Translations under genes and position numbers: made by a program
Notes under the pieces: model-generated
Seen by the model: the letters and a program-made list of their open reading frames with translations, nothing else
Databases searched by the model: none
Told to the model about the DNA's origin: nothing
Shown here: piece by piece, positions 30,446 through 39,612 of the stretch
How the letters are laid out: every line of letters begins with the position of its first letter
How positions within the stretch are numbered: position 1 is the stretch's first letter
Source: Caulobacter sp. BK020
GTDB taxonomy: Bacteria; Pseudomonadota; Alphaproteobacteria; Caulobacterales; Caulobacteraceae
Direction: 5' to 3'
NCBI RefSeq assembly: GCF_004342605.1
Contig: NZ_SLZL01000006.1
Location: forward strand, 186,001-250,000
DNA length: 64,000 nt

Positions 30446-33295
30446 GTGGCACCTCCGCACGTCATGCCGCTGGCGACCGAGCGTTGGGCCCTGGAACAGC
30501 TCCCCCGCGACCTTGAACGCCTGAGCCGCCTGCCCGAGACCTGGAAAGGCCTGGATCCCACATCGATCGCCCAGAGCGTCCTTGAGACCCTGCTCGACAT
30601 GCTCGCGCTGGACTTCGTCGGCCTGCGGTTCAACGACACGACCCACGTCTTCCTGCGCGTAACGCCCGATTTCGAGTCGATCTGCTCGCCCGAGCAGATC
30701 CGCGCGGCGCTGAACGGTTGGAGCGCCCCAGACGACACCGCGGAAGGACTCGACCTGGACGGCCAGCCGGTGAGGGTCGTGCGATGCCCGCTGGGCGTCA
30801 GCGCCGGCATTGGCGAGATTCTCGCCGGCTCCCGCCGCACCGACTTTCCGGACGGCCAGGAGCAGTCGAAGCTCAGGATCGCCGCCTCGCAAGCCAGCCT
30901 GGCCTGTCGGGAAATGCGCGAACTGAGCGATCGCCGGCCGCCGGAAGATCGGCGCGCCGGGCCGGCCACTGCTCAGGCGGTGGCGGAAAGCGAATGGCGC
31001 CTGCACCTGATCATCAACACCATCCCGGCCATGGCCTGGTCGACGACGCCCGACGGGCTCATCGACTTCTGCAACCAGAACTTCGTCGATTACGTCGGCT
31101 GGACCGCCGAGGAGATCAGCGGCCAAGGCTTCTGGCCGATCTTCCATCCCGACGACACCGCCCGGCTGCTGGCCGCCTGGCAGGAGATTCTGGCCACCAA
31201 GCAGCCGCGGGACGTCGAGGGGCGCATTCGGCGCGCCGACGGCGAATACCGCTGGTTCGTGTTGCGGCAAAACCCGCTGCTGGACGCCGACGGCGCCATC
31301 ATCAAGTGGTATGGGGCCGGCGCGGACATCGAGGATCGCAAGCGCGCAGAGGCGGCGCTCGAGGAGGCCCGGTCAGCCCTGCTGGCCAGTGAGGAGAACC
31401 TCAACCTGATCATCAATTCGCTACCCGTACTGGTCTGGTCCGCCCGCCCGGACGGCAGCGCCGATTTCATAAACCAGAGCTGGCGCGACTATGCCGGCGA
31501 GCCAGCCGACAAGATCCTGGAGTGGGGCTTCCTCGACCTCTATCATCCCGACGACGTACCCGGGATGATGGAAATCTGGACCCGGGACGTGGCGCACAAC
31601 GACCAGACCGCGCTCAAGGGACGCATCCGCGGGGCGGATGGCCAGTACCGCTGGTTCTACTTCGCGGGGCGCAAGCTGACCGACGCCCAAGGCCTGGTCC
31701 GTTGGTTCGGGTGCAATGTCGACATCGAAGACCTGATGCGGACCGAAGAGGCCCTCAAGGCCAGCGAAGCCGCGCTGCGCGACAACGAACGGCGGCTGGA
31801 GCACATCATCAACGCCGTTCCCGGCCTGGTCTGGTCGGCCGATGCGCACGGCGCCGTCACGTTCCTGAGCCAGCAGTACCTGGACTATATCGGCATGGAC
31901 GCCGGGAGCGCCCTGGCCGGCGCCTGGCGCGACGCCGTTCACCCCGACGACGCCGGGGGGCTCTTCGAGACCTGGGCCGTCGCCTTGGCTCAGGGGCGCG
32001 CGAACGAGCATGAAGCACGCCTGCGGAGCGCCGATGGCGGCTATCGCTGGATGCTGTTTCGCGCGAGCCCGTACTTCGACGGCGCCGGGCGGATCGCCGA
32101 GTGGCTCGGCGTCAATATCGACATCGAGGACAGGAAGGAGGCGCAGGACGCCCTTGCCGCAAGCGAGGCGGCGCTACGGGACAGCGAACGTCAGCTTCAG
32201 CAAATCGTCTCCTCGATCCCGGGCCTGACCTGGTCGTCCGACGCGCGAGGCGCCACAACCTTCTGGAGCCAGCAATATCTCGACTATGCCGGCGCGCGGC
32301 TCGAAGACGTCCTGGGCTACAAGTTCGCCGACTACATCCATCCCGACGATCGCGACCACGTCATGGCCTTGTGGGCGGAGATCATCGCCGCGGGGACGCC
32401 CGGCGAGGCCGAGCTGCGCCTGCGCCGCGCCGACGGGGAGTATCGCTGGTTCCTGATCCGCGCCTGCCCGTTCTTCGACGAGCATGGAAACCTAACCCAG
32501 TGGTTTGGGGTCAATGTCGACATTGAAAACCGCAAGCGGGCCGAAGAGGATCTGCGTCAGAGCCAAGGCGATCTGGCCCACGTCACGCGCATGACCACCA
32601 TCGGCGAGTTGGCGGTGTCGATCGCCCATGAGGTCAATCAACCGCTGATGGCGGTGGTCACCAACGCCGGGGCGTGCCTGCGCTGGCTCGATGGCCCCCA
32701 GAGCGACATCGCCATGGCTCGCCAGGCCGCCGAACGGATCGTCCGGGACGGCCACCGGGCGGGCGACATCGTCACCAGCCTGCGCAATCTCGCGCGCAAG
32801 TCCTCGCCCCGCATGGAGCGCGTCCTCCTTGAGGCGGTGGTCCAGCCCGTCCTCGACCTGCTTGGCGGCGAGCTCAAACGCCACGGCGTCTCCGCACGGA
32901 TCGATCTGGAGGACGGCGCGATCGCCATCCTGGGCGACACGACCCAACTGCAGCAGGTTATCCTCAACCTCACCATGAACGCGGTCGAAGCCATGGCCGG
33001 CGGGGCTGCGAGTCCCCGGCAACTGATCATCCACGCCAACGCGCGCGAGGGCGAAGCCCTGGTCACCGTGACGGATACCGGACCCGGGCTGGTCCTCGAC
33101 GACACCAATCGCCTGTTCGAGGCCTTCTTCAGCACCAAGGCCCAAGGCATCGGGATGGGCCTGTCGATCTGTCGCTCGATCATCGAGGCCCATGGGGGCC
33201 GGATCTGGGCGGCCAACAACGGCGCGCGTGGCGGCGTCTTCAGTTTCACCCTGCCCTTGGCGGAAGGACACGGCGTTCATGTTTCCACACGCTAA
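30446..33295 (+). CDS. Soluble multi-PAS sensor histidine kinase
   Basis: A 949-residue kinase without membrane helices. Domains in order: a GAF-like region (about 25-155), four PAS/PAC repeats (about 185-300, 316-430, 448-560, 580-695), HisKA with the phospho-His in SIAHEVNQPL (His-728), and a HATPase domain with NLTMNAVEAM, DTGPGL and GMGLSICRSI. Each PAS has the HPDD and YRWF patterns of the PAS-fold-3 type. The GTG start has AAAGGG upstream; an ATG six codons later is possible. It overlaps the next gene by 17 bases and should phosphorylate it. The signal sensed is unknown. Confidence 0.92.
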   Translation: MAPPHVMPLATERWALEQLPRDLERLSRLPETWKGLDPTSIAQSVLETLLDMLALDFVGLRFNDTTHVFLRVTPDFESICSPEQIRAALNGWSAPDDTAEGLDLDGQPVRVVRCPLGVSAGIGEILAGSRRTDFPDGQEQSKLRIAASQASLACREMRELSDRRPPEDRRAGPATAQAVAESEWRLHLIINTIPAMAWSTTPDGLIDFCNQNFVDYVGWTAEEISGQGFWPIFHPDDTARLLAAWQEILATKQPRDVEGRIRRADGEYRWFVLRQNPLLDADGAIIKWYGAGADIEDRKRAEAALEEARSALLASEENLNLIINSLPVLVWSARPDGSADFINQSWRDYAGEPADKILEWGFLDLYHPDDVPGMMEIWTRDVAHNDQTALKGRIRGADGQYRWFYFAGRKLTDAQGLVRWFGCNVDIEDLMRTEEALKASEAALRDNERRLEHIINAVPGLVWSADAHGAVTFLSQQYLDYIGMDAGSALAGAWRDAVHPDDAGGLFETWAVALAQGRANEHEARLRSADGGYRWMLFRASPYFDGAGRIAEWLGVNIDIEDRKEAQDALAASEAALRDSERQLQQIVSSIPGLTWSSDARGATTFWSQQYLDYAGARLEDVLGYKFADYIHPDDRDHVMALWAEIIAAGTPGEAELRLRRADGEYRWFLIRACPFFDEHGNLTQWFGVNVDIENRKRAEEDLRQSQGDLAHVTRMTTIGELAVSIAHEVNQPLMAVVTNAGACLRWLDGPQSDIAMARQAAERIVRDGHRAGDIVTSLRNLARKSSPRMERVLLEAVVQPVLDLLGGELKRHGVSARIDLEDGAIAILGDTTQLQQVILNLTMNAVEAMAGGAASPRQLIIHANAREGEALVTVTDTGPGLVLDDTNRLFEAFFSTKAQGIGMGLSICRSIIEAHGGRIWAANNGARGGVFSFTLPLAEGHGVHVSTR

Positions 33296-33923
33296 GGACA
33301 GCGAGCCCTTCGTCGTCGTGATCGACGACGACGAAAGCGTGCGCGAAGCGCTGCGCGGGCTCTTCCAATCGGTCGGCCTGGTGACCGAAATCTACGCGTC
33401 GGTGCAGGATTTTCTCGATGGCGGCCAGCTCGACCGCGCGGGCTGCATCGTTCTCGACATCCGGCTTCCAGGCCGCAGCGGCCTGGAGTTCCAGGAGGCC
33501 CTGGCCCGGAGCGGTGCGGCCCACTCCGTCGTGCTGATCAGCGCCCATGTCGACGTTCAGATGGCGGTGCGAGCGATGAAGGCCGGCGCGATAGACGTCC
33601 TGACCAAGCCGGTCCGCGAGCAGGATCTCCTGGAGGCGGTGAACCGCGCCCTGGCCAAGGATCAACAGCGCCGAGGCGAGGCCAAGCTCAACCAGGCGCT
33701 GGCGACGCGCTACGCCACCCTGTCCGAACGCGAACGTCAGATCTTCGTGCTGGTCGCGGCCGGCCTGCTCAACAAGCAGATCGCCGAGCGCGCCGCCATC
33801 ACCGAGGCGACCGTGAAACTCCACCGCAGCCAGGTGATGAAGAAGATGGAGGCCGAGTCCCTGCCCGATCTGGTGCGCATGGCCGACCGGCTGGCCAGGG
33901 TCGAGTCGAGCCCGAAGCTCTAA
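33279..33923 (+). CDS. FixJ/NarL-family response regulator
   Basis: A 214-residue regulator with a receiver domain (VVVIDDDESV, phospho-Asp in IVLDIRLPG, KPVREQD) and a LuxR-type helix-turn-helix (TLSERERQIFVLVAAGLLNKQIA). The domain layout is that of FixJ. The ATG at 33279 is preceded by GGAAGGACAC and lies inside the end of the kinase gene, so the pair is translationally coupled. Targets are unknown; nothing in the flanks looks like an obvious regulon. Confidence 0.93.
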   Translation: MFPHAKDSEPFVVVIDDDESVREALRGLFQSVGLVTEIYASVQDFLDGGQLDRAGCIVLDIRLPGRSGLEFQEALARSGAAHSVVLISAHVDVQMAVRAMKAGAIDVLTKPVREQDLLEAVNRALAKDQQRRGEAKLNQALATRYATLSERERQIFVLVAAGLLNKQIAERAAITEATVKLHRSQVMKKMEAESLPDLVRMADRLARVESSPKL

Positions 33924-33965
33924 GCCAGTCGCCGGCCGGCGGCGAGCCCCGCCGCGACGCCCTCA

Positions 33966-34137
33966 GGCCTCGTCGAGAAAGCCGCGCAGCAGGGCGTTAT
34001 GCTGGGCAGGCTTTTCGTTCACCGTCAGGTGTGAACCGCCGGCCATCACGGCCAGGCGCGCCTGGCCGGCGACGCCGTCGCGAAGGGTCTCGTGACAGTC
34101 GAGCGTGATCTCATCGAACTCGCCAGTGGTGTGAGCC
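33966..34137 (-). pseudogene. 3' remnant of an alpha/beta hydrolase gene
   Basis: On the minus strand the sequence encodes about 55 residues ending MAGGSHLTVNEKPAQHNALL, then GFLDEA and a stop. This is the usual C-terminal region of an alpha/beta hydrolase with the catalytic His in GGSHLT. Directly upstream in frame is TGA (about 34138-34140), and beyond it the composition changes to AT-richer DNA. No start codon or fold can be restored, so it is a broken gene end. Confidence 0.7.
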
Positions 34138-34269
34138 GTTCATTTACGGTCGGTCCTGGTGGGTTTTACCCACGTCAGATCGACCAACTCAACTTGGGCA
34201 GATGCAATAAAAAAGTGACCGATTCCAATGGGATCGGCCACTTGTTTACAACATCGTTCCTGAGGAAAA
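34138..34269. other. AT-richer spacer with ssb terminator
   Basis: This 130-base stretch is clearly less GC-rich than its surroundings. It contains the ssb terminator and a short palindrome GTGGGT-TTT-ACCCAC (34159-34173). No gene is visible. The break between hydrolase remnant and this DNA near 34138 looks like a recombination joint. Confidence 0.45.
34207..34241 (-). terminator. ssb intrinsic terminator
   Basis: On the minus strand GTGGCCGATCCC, loop ATT, GGAATCGGTCAC form a 12-base stem with two G-U pairs, followed by TTTTTTATT. It starts 29 bases after the ssb stop. Confidence 0.85.
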
Positions 34270-34770
34270 TTAGAACGGAATTTCGTCGTCCAGATCGGCC
34301 GAGAAGCTCTCGCGCGGACCGCTGGGCTGGCTGCGGGGCGCGCCGCCGCCGAAGTTGCCGCCACCGCCGGCGTAGCCTTCGTCATAGCCGCCGCCCGACG
34401 AGGCGCCGGCGTTGTCGCCGCGGCCGCCGAGCATGGTCAGTTCGCCGCGGAACTTCTGCAGCACGATCTCGGTGGAGTACTTCTCGACGCCCGAGGCGTC
34501 GGCCCATTTGCGGGTCTGGATCGCGCCCTCGATATAGACCGTCGAGCCCTTGCGCAGATAGCTTTCGGCCACTTTCACCAGGTTGTCGTTGAAGATCACC
34601 ACCCGGTGCCATTCGGTCTTCTCCTTGCGCTCGCCCGAGGTGCGGTCGCGCCAGGTTTCCGAGGTGGCCAGGCGCAGGTTGGCGACGCGATCGCCCGAGC
34701 TGAGGGTGCGGATTTCGGGATCGGCCCCGAGATTGCCGACCAGAATGACCTTGTTGACGCTGCCCGCCAT
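34270..34770 (-). CDS. ssb: Single-stranded DNA-binding protein
   Basis: A 166-residue SSB: N-terminal OB fold beginning [19 protein letters not shown], with [11 protein letters not shown] and KGSTVYIEG, a Gly-rich linker, and the acidic tip DLDDEIPF that recruits replication and repair proteins. It is complete and of normal length. The 141-base region before it should hold its promoter. Confidence 0.97.
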   Translation of the reverse strand: MAGSVNKVILVGNLGADPEIRTLSSGDRVANLRLATSETWRDRTSGERKEKTEWHRVVIFNDNLVKVAESYLRKGSTVYIEGAIQTRKWADASGVEKYSTEIVLQKFRGELTMLGGRGDNAGASSGGGYDEGYAGGGGNFGGGAPRSQPSGPRESFSADLDDEIPF

Positions 34771-34911
34771 GGGGAAGATTCCTGTTCACGCCCGGCGACC
34801 CAACGCGCCGGCATCTGGTGCAGACGTTAACGGGTTCTTAAAGGCGAAAGCAAGCTTTGTTCTTCGAATGTTCCTGTGGAGCCCTGAGGTTATCCCCGGC
34901 TTTGCAGCGCC

Positions 34912-35301
34912 CTATTGCGGTGGCATCGCCCCGGGCACGGCCAGGCGACCGTCCCCCGTGCGGACCAGCGACATGAACCGGGCCCCCTCGTAGGTGTCGC
35001 CCAGATAGATGCCTTCCTTCTGCAGGAAGATGAACTTGCCCTGATAGGCGCCGGTCATTTCGCGATTGGGGCTGCCCAGACGCACGAAGCGCAGGCGCAT
35101 CCCCTCCAGTTCGGCGGCGCAGAGTTCGAGGCTGGGCACATTCTGAGCCACCGGATTGAACTTCAGCGTGCCATCCTTCTGCTCGATCACGTGCAGGCAG
35201 ACGCCGGCCTGGAACGGGGCCTTGGTCTGCTTCTCGCAGCCGGTCAGGCTGACGGCGGCGGTCGCGACGAGGAGCGAGAGGGCGACAACGGAAAGGCGCA
35301 T
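34912..35301 (-). CDS. Predicted lipoprotein
   Basis: A 129-residue protein beginning MRLSVVALSLLVATAAVSLTGC, with lipobox LTGC and Cys-22. The mature part contains two more cysteines (CLHVIEQ and LELCAAELEG) that may form a disulfide, and a motif IFLQKEGIYLGDTY. I do not recognise the family. It follows an envelope protein gene on the same strand after 17 bases, so the two are probably co-transcribed. Confidence 0.82.
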   Translation of the reverse strand: MRLSVVALSLLVATAAVSLTGCEKQTKAPFQAGVCLHVIEQKDGTLKFNPVAQNVPSLELCAAELEGMRLRFVRLGSPNREMTGAYQGKFIFLQKEGIYLGDTYEGARFMSLVRTGDGRLAVPGAMPPQ

Positions 35302-35318
35302 GGCTTGAAGCTCTCTCT

Positions 35319-35987
35319 CTAGGCCGACGGGACGGAGCAGCCCGGTCCCAGGTCGATGATCGGTTGGAAGGTGCGGTTGTCGGACGAGGATTCGACCTTG
35401 CCCGGCACCAGGCGGATGGTCTCGTCGCCCCAGCGCCCGTAGGTGGCGCCGCCGGCCTTTTCGCACTTGCCGCTGGAGATCTGCTGGGCGCAGGCGTTGA
35501 CGGTGATCTCGCCGGGCAGCTTGCGCCACTCGCCGCCGGCGTAACGCCAGCAGGCGGCCAGGGGCGTGCTGGAGACGGTCGGGGTCGAAATGGTCGGCGT
35601 CGCGGCGGGCGCCGGCACGGCGGGCGTCTCCACGGGCGGCAGCGGCGTCAGCACCAGGCCGGCCTGGTCGGCGGCGGCCAAAGCCCCGGTCTCGTCGACA
35701 CCGACATCGAGAGCGCCGGTGGCCACGCCGTTCTTCTTGGCGCACTCGGCCAGGGTGGTCTCGCCGACGAACTGGCCGCCGACAAAGCAGCGCAGGGGGC
35801 GGTTGGCGTCGAGCTTGGTGTCGTCGGCCCTCCCCGTCTCGACGATCAGGCCCGCGCGCGAAGCCGGCGGGTCCTCGGTCGGCGACTTGGCGCCGTGCAT
35901 CAGGGCCAGGGCGATGCCGAGGCCCGCGATCAGGGCCAGGGCCGCGCCGCCGCCCAGCAACACGCGTCGATCTTTGAGAAGTTCCAT
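35319..35987 (-). CDS. Membrane-anchored envelope protein of unknown function
   Basis: A 222-residue protein with one N-terminal membrane helix (about residues 10-30) and a periplasmic region. Two Cys-containing halves (LRCFVGGQFVGETTLAECAKKNGV and ACWRYAGGEWRKL with NACAQQI) are separated by a Pro/Thr-rich linker of about 35 residues. The halves look like small domains related to each other by their Cys-Gly-aromatic pattern. No enzyme motif is seen. Confidence 0.8.
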   Translation of the reverse strand: MELLKDRRVLLGGGAALALIAGLGIALALMHGAKSPTEDPPASRAGLIVETGRADDTKLDANRPLRCFVGGQFVGETTLAECAKKNGVATGALDVGVDETGALAAADQAGLVLTPLPPVETPAVPAPAATPTISTPTVSSTPLAACWRYAGGEWRKLPGEITVNACAQQISSGKCEKAGGATYGRWGDETIRLVPGKVESSSDNRTFQPIIDLGPGCSVPSA

Positions 35988-36075
35988 GATCCCTGGCTAC
36001 GACGCGCCGATGACGCTTTCAAGTCCGGCCGCGAAGAAGGCTCGGGAGACCTTCGAAGGATGGCGCGGAAGCGCC

Positions 36076-38919
36076 CTAGCCGCCGCCGGTCAGGCGGTTC
36101 AGCGCGGCCTGGTAGTTGGCGATCTGGTTGGTCAGATAGGCCGGGACCGGGCCGTCGGCATGGCCGGAGGACGCGGTCGCGTCAGTCCGCTTCACGCCGT
36201 TGGCGGTGTCGGCCATCTCGCGATAGGCGGTGCGCACCGCCGACAGGGCCTTGGTCATGGCCGCCACGGCGGCCTTGCGGCCAACGTCGTCGGTGAGGTC
36301 CAGGCCGGTGTCCAGCGAGAAACCGTAGATCGGACCCTTGCCGTCAGATGATACGGTCTGGCCGTGGTCGGTCTTGGTGTTGCGCACGATGCCCGGCTTC
36401 AGTCCCAGAGACTCCAGCACGTCGGTGCCGCCCTTGCCGGGCAGGATCTCGACCGTCGAGGTGGTCTGGGACGGGCTGATCCGCAGGGTGCGATTGTTGC
36501 CGACGCTGCTGAACTCGACCTTGGCGGCGAAACCCGTTGCCTTGCGGATCTTGTCGGCCAGGGTGTCCAGGGTGTCGTCGGCGGCGATCTTGATCGTGGT
36601 CAGGGTTCCGCGCGCCCGGGTGCGGACCTGGAAGGTGTCCCCCGCCCGCGCCGAGGTCGCCGAGACGATCTTGTCGGTCTGGGTAAACTTCATCTCGCCG
36701 CGCGGGATGCCGAAGATGTCCAGCGCGCTGGAGCCGGAGGCGTCGACCGCGATCGAGGTGGCGGTGGCGTAGCCGTCCTTGCCGGTCAGTCGCTGCTCCC
36801 AGGTCGCCGCGCCGGTGGCGACGTCGATCTGGGCGACATAGCCGTCCTTGTCGCCGACGGTCGGCTGGCCCGCCAGGTCTTTGCCGGCCGATCCCACCAG
36901 CCAGGCCTGGCCGTTGGACACCGCCATGCCGGTGACCGTGTCGTCGCCCGTCCCGCCATAATAGGCCAGGGTGTCCTGGCTCTTGTCGGTCAGGTCCAGC
37001 GACATCCGGGCCACGAAGCCGTCGGAACCGCCGGAGGCCGCCTTGGTCTGGTTGTTGACGTCCAGGGCGCCGTTGGTGGTGGAGCCGCCAATGTAGAGCT
37101 GGCCGTTGTCGATCGTCAGGCCGGCGATGGCGCCGCCCTTCAGCGTGCCCAGATCGCGCGTGGCGCCGGTCGTGAACGTGGCCGCCTTGGTATAGGTGGT
37201 CGGTTCGGTGACCCAGACCTCCTTGTCGTTCAGGTAGGTGCGGTCCTCGGTCACGACGCTGGTCGTTACGTCGAAGCTGCGAAGCATCGCCTCGCTGCCT
37301 TCCTTGCTGGCGACCACCACCTGCCCGCCGTTGACGACGATGCCGGCGACCGTGTCGTCGTTCTCGCTGCCGAAGTGGGTGGTGAACAGCGCCTTGGGCG
37401 TACCGGAGATGTCGGTGGCGAAACCGGTCAGGTAGCTGTCGTAGCCCCCAGCCGTGGCGCCGGTGGCCGAGCCTGGAATGTCCGACTTGGTGCGGCCGCC
37501 CACATAGACGACGCCGTCGTCGCCGAAAGCCACGGCGGTGGCCTCGTCCTCCAGCATGCCGCCCCGGCGGACCGTCCAGGTCTCGTCGCCCTTGTCGTCG
37601 TAGAGGGTGACGAAACTGTCGGTGACCGTGCCGTCGGAATCGGAGTTGATCGGGCCGTTCGCGGCGCCGGAAAGGCCGCCGGCCACCGAACCGGCGATCG
37701 CCACCTGACCATCGTCGGAGATGGCCATGTTGTAGCCGGTGGCGGTGTTGGAGGCCCCCAGGGTGCGGGCGTAAAGCAGCTTGCCCGACGAGTCGTACTT
37801 CAGCAGGGCGACGTCCTGGTCGCCCTTGATGGTCTGGGTGCTGGTCGTGCCGTCGATGTCGGCCAGCACGTAGAGCGAGCCGTCCGGGCCCGTCATGGTC
37901 TTGTGGACCGTGCTGACCGTACCCTCGAGCGTGTCGGAAAACACCTTGGTGCCCGGCGTGACGCCCGCGCCGGGACCGTACTTGGTCAGGGTGTTCTCGA
38001 TCACCGCGTCGTCGGTGGTCGTGTTCTTGTCCGGGTCCGGATTGCCCGCGGCGGTGGTGATGTAGACCGCCGGCTTCGGCGCCGGGGCCGAGAAGGTCAG
38101 GGTCTCGGTCAGGTCGCCTTTCACCTGCAGGGCGAAGTCGTCGCCGGTGGCCGGCAGCTTGACGGTCTGGCCGTTGACGGTGGTGGTGCGCTCCTCGCCC
38201 ACGGTCCGGTTGACCGCGAACTGGGTGTCGAAGCCGGCGGCGGCCAGCTTGTCGTTGAAGAAGCTGACGACGTTGGCCATCGTCCGCGGCGTGGCGCCCA
38301 TCTCCGACAGGTCCATGACCACGTCGGTGGAGACGCCGAACTTCTTGACATTCATCGTGAAGCTGACGGAGCCCTTGAAGGCGGGCACCTCGTCGTCGAC
38401 CTGGCCGCTGTAGATCTTGTTGGTGACGTAGGTGTAGTTGCTCTTGGGCACGCCGACGGTCGACTTGTCGCTGGTCATGACCGCACCGGTCGTCAGGCGC
38501 ATGCCGTCGGTGCTGAGGTTCTGGACATAGCTGTTGACCTCGTTCAGCCCTTTGCTGAACACCGCCTGCAACCGCTTGATCTCGCTGTCGGTGACGCCCT
38601 TCTCGTCCGAGCGATTGGCGATGGCCGACAGGGTGTTGAGCGCCTGGTAGGCGGCGAACAGCTTCTTGTAGTCGCCCGAGATCGTCGGGGCGGCGGCGAC
38701 CGCCGCGCCCTCGTCGACGAACTTGCGACCGTTCAGGGCGGCCTTGACCAGATCGCTGGGCTCGGTCGCCTGCCCGGTCCAGGGCGCGCTAGGCACTGCC
38801 TTGGTAGTCGAGGAGGGCGAGGTGGAGGAACCGCTGGTCGAGGCGGTCGCGTTCGCGGCTAGGCCAGCGGTCTTGGCCTGATAGTAGCCGAGCAGCAGAC
38901 TGGAATCGAAAGTGATCAC
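36076..38919 (-). CDS. flaEY: FlaEY-like flagellar regulatory protein
   Basis: A 947-residue protein. The N-terminal third begins ITFDSSLLLGYYQAKTAG and is helical. The middle (about 340-720) has repeated SBBP-like beta-propeller blades, seen as YVLADIDG, AISDDGQVAIAGS and YIGGSTTNG. Near residue 780-840 is a flagellin-hook-IN-like segment, and the end is helical. Position next to the flagellins and overall plan match the Caulobacter FlaEY protein, required for normal filament assembly. The GTG at 38919 is chosen; a TTG four codons upstream is possible. The symbol rests on location plus remembered family size, not alignment. Confidence 0.68.
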   Translation of the reverse strand: MITFDSSLLLGYYQAKTAGLAANATASTSGSSTSPSSTTKAVPSAPWTGQATEPSDLVKAALNGRKFVDEGAAVAAAPTISGDYKKLFAAYQALNTLSAIANRSDEKGVTDSEIKRLQAVFSKGLNEVNSYVQNLSTDGMRLTTGAVMTSDKSTVGVPKSNYTYVTNKIYSGQVDDEVPAFKGSVSFTMNVKKFGVSTDVVMDLSEMGATPRTMANVVSFFNDKLAAAGFDTQFAVNRTVGEERTTTVNGQTVKLPATGDDFALQVKGDLTETLTFSAPAPKPAVYITTAAGNPDPDKNTTTDDAVIENTLTKYGPGAGVTPGTKVFSDTLEGTVSTVHKTMTGPDGSLYVLADIDGTTSTQTIKGDQDVALLKYDSSGKLLYARTLGASNTATGYNMAISDDGQVAIAGSVAGGLSGAANGPINSDSDGTVTDSFVTLYDDKGDETWTVRRGGMLEDEATAVAFGDDGVVYVGGRTKSDIPGSATGATAGGYDSYLTGFATDISGTPKALFTTHFGSENDDTVAGIVVNGGQVVVASKEGSEAMLRSFDVTTSVVTEDRTYLNDKEVWVTEPTTYTKAATFTTGATRDLGTLKGGAIAGLTIDNGQLYIGGSTTNGALDVNNQTKAASGGSDGFVARMSLDLTDKSQDTLAYYGGTGDDTVTGMAVSNGQAWLVGSAGKDLAGQPTVGDKDGYVAQIDVATGAATWEQRLTGKDGYATATSIAVDASGSSALDIFGIPRGEMKFTQTDKIVSATSARAGDTFQVRTRARGTLTTIKIAADDTLDTLADKIRKATGFAAKVEFSSVGNNRTLRISPSQTTSTVEILPGKGGTDVLESLGLKPGIVRNTKTDHGQTVSSDGKGPIYGFSLDTGLDLTDDVGRKAAVAAMTKALSAVRTAYREMADTANGVKRTDATASSGHADGPVPAYLTNQIANYQAALNRLTGGG

Positions 38920-38998
38920 AGCGGGTCCCAACGGGACGCGACGCCCCTTGATTCCAAGTGTCGGCGAGGAACGCTGACGTTTCGTTAAGACGTGTGAA

Positions 38999-39553
38999 TC
39001 AGGCGGCGATCAGGTGAGCGTCGGTCAGCGAGCGCCGGACGTCGCCGCGCAACTCGCTCCACTCCTCGGCCAGAATGCCCAGCAGGACGACGTCGCGCGG
39101 CCGGCCGTCCTTGAGGACATGGCCGCGCAGATAGCCTTCGCGCCGGAAGCCTGAGGCCGCCTGGGCCTTCAGCGCCGCGTCGTTGTCGGCCATGACCTCG
39201 GCGAACACCTTGTGCAGACCCAGCTCGCCGAAGGCGCGGTCCAGGCCCAGCACCTGGGCGGCGCGCCCCACGCCCCGGCCCCGCGCCTCGGCCGAACCGA
39301 GGAACCAGTTCCATCCGGCCCGGCGGTGATGGCTGAGCAGGCCCGTCAGGGTCAGCAGGCCCGACGGTTCGCCCGAGCGGACGATCATCCAGCCGCGCAT
39401 GTCGGGATCGGACCGCAGGGCCTGGAACCAGGCGGCGTGGGCCTCGCGGCTGGGAAAGGCCGCGTCGGACATCCACCGATCGACTTCCGGCTCGCCCCGC
39501 CATTGGAACAGGATCGCCTCATCGGCGTCCGTCAGATCGCGAAGCTCGATCAT
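38999..39553 (-). CDS. GNAT acetyltransferase in flagellin cluster
   Basis: A 184-residue GCN5-type acetyltransferase. The acetyl-CoA binding loop is in SAEARGRGVGRAAQ, and the N-terminus LRDLTDADEAILFQWRGEPEV resembles PseH enzymes, which acetylate the amino sugar of pseudaminic acid. It lies between FljJ-like and FlaEY-like genes on the same strand. A second PseH-like enzyme is at 46813. A sugar or protein substrate in flagellin modification is inferred from context only. Confidence 0.8.
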   Translation of the reverse strand: MIELRDLTDADEAILFQWRGEPEVDRWMSDAAFPSREAHAAWFQALRSDPDMRGWMIVRSGEPSGLLTLTGLLSHHRRAGWNWFLGSAEARGRGVGRAAQVLGLDRAFGELGLHKVFAEVMADNDAALKAQAASGFRREGYLRGHVLKDGRPRDVVLLGILAEEWSELRGDVRRSLTDAHLIAA

Positions 39554-39612
39554 GCCGGGTCGATTCTCCCTAGTATCGTGCGGGAAAGTCTAGCCCGCCG
39601 AGGGCGTCAAGC

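Noticed and set aside
30010-30516. Plus-strand 168-codon frame before the histidine kinase
   Set aside because: It is Arg/Pro-rich shadow sequence overlapping the winged-helix gene and kinase start and has no ribosome binding site.
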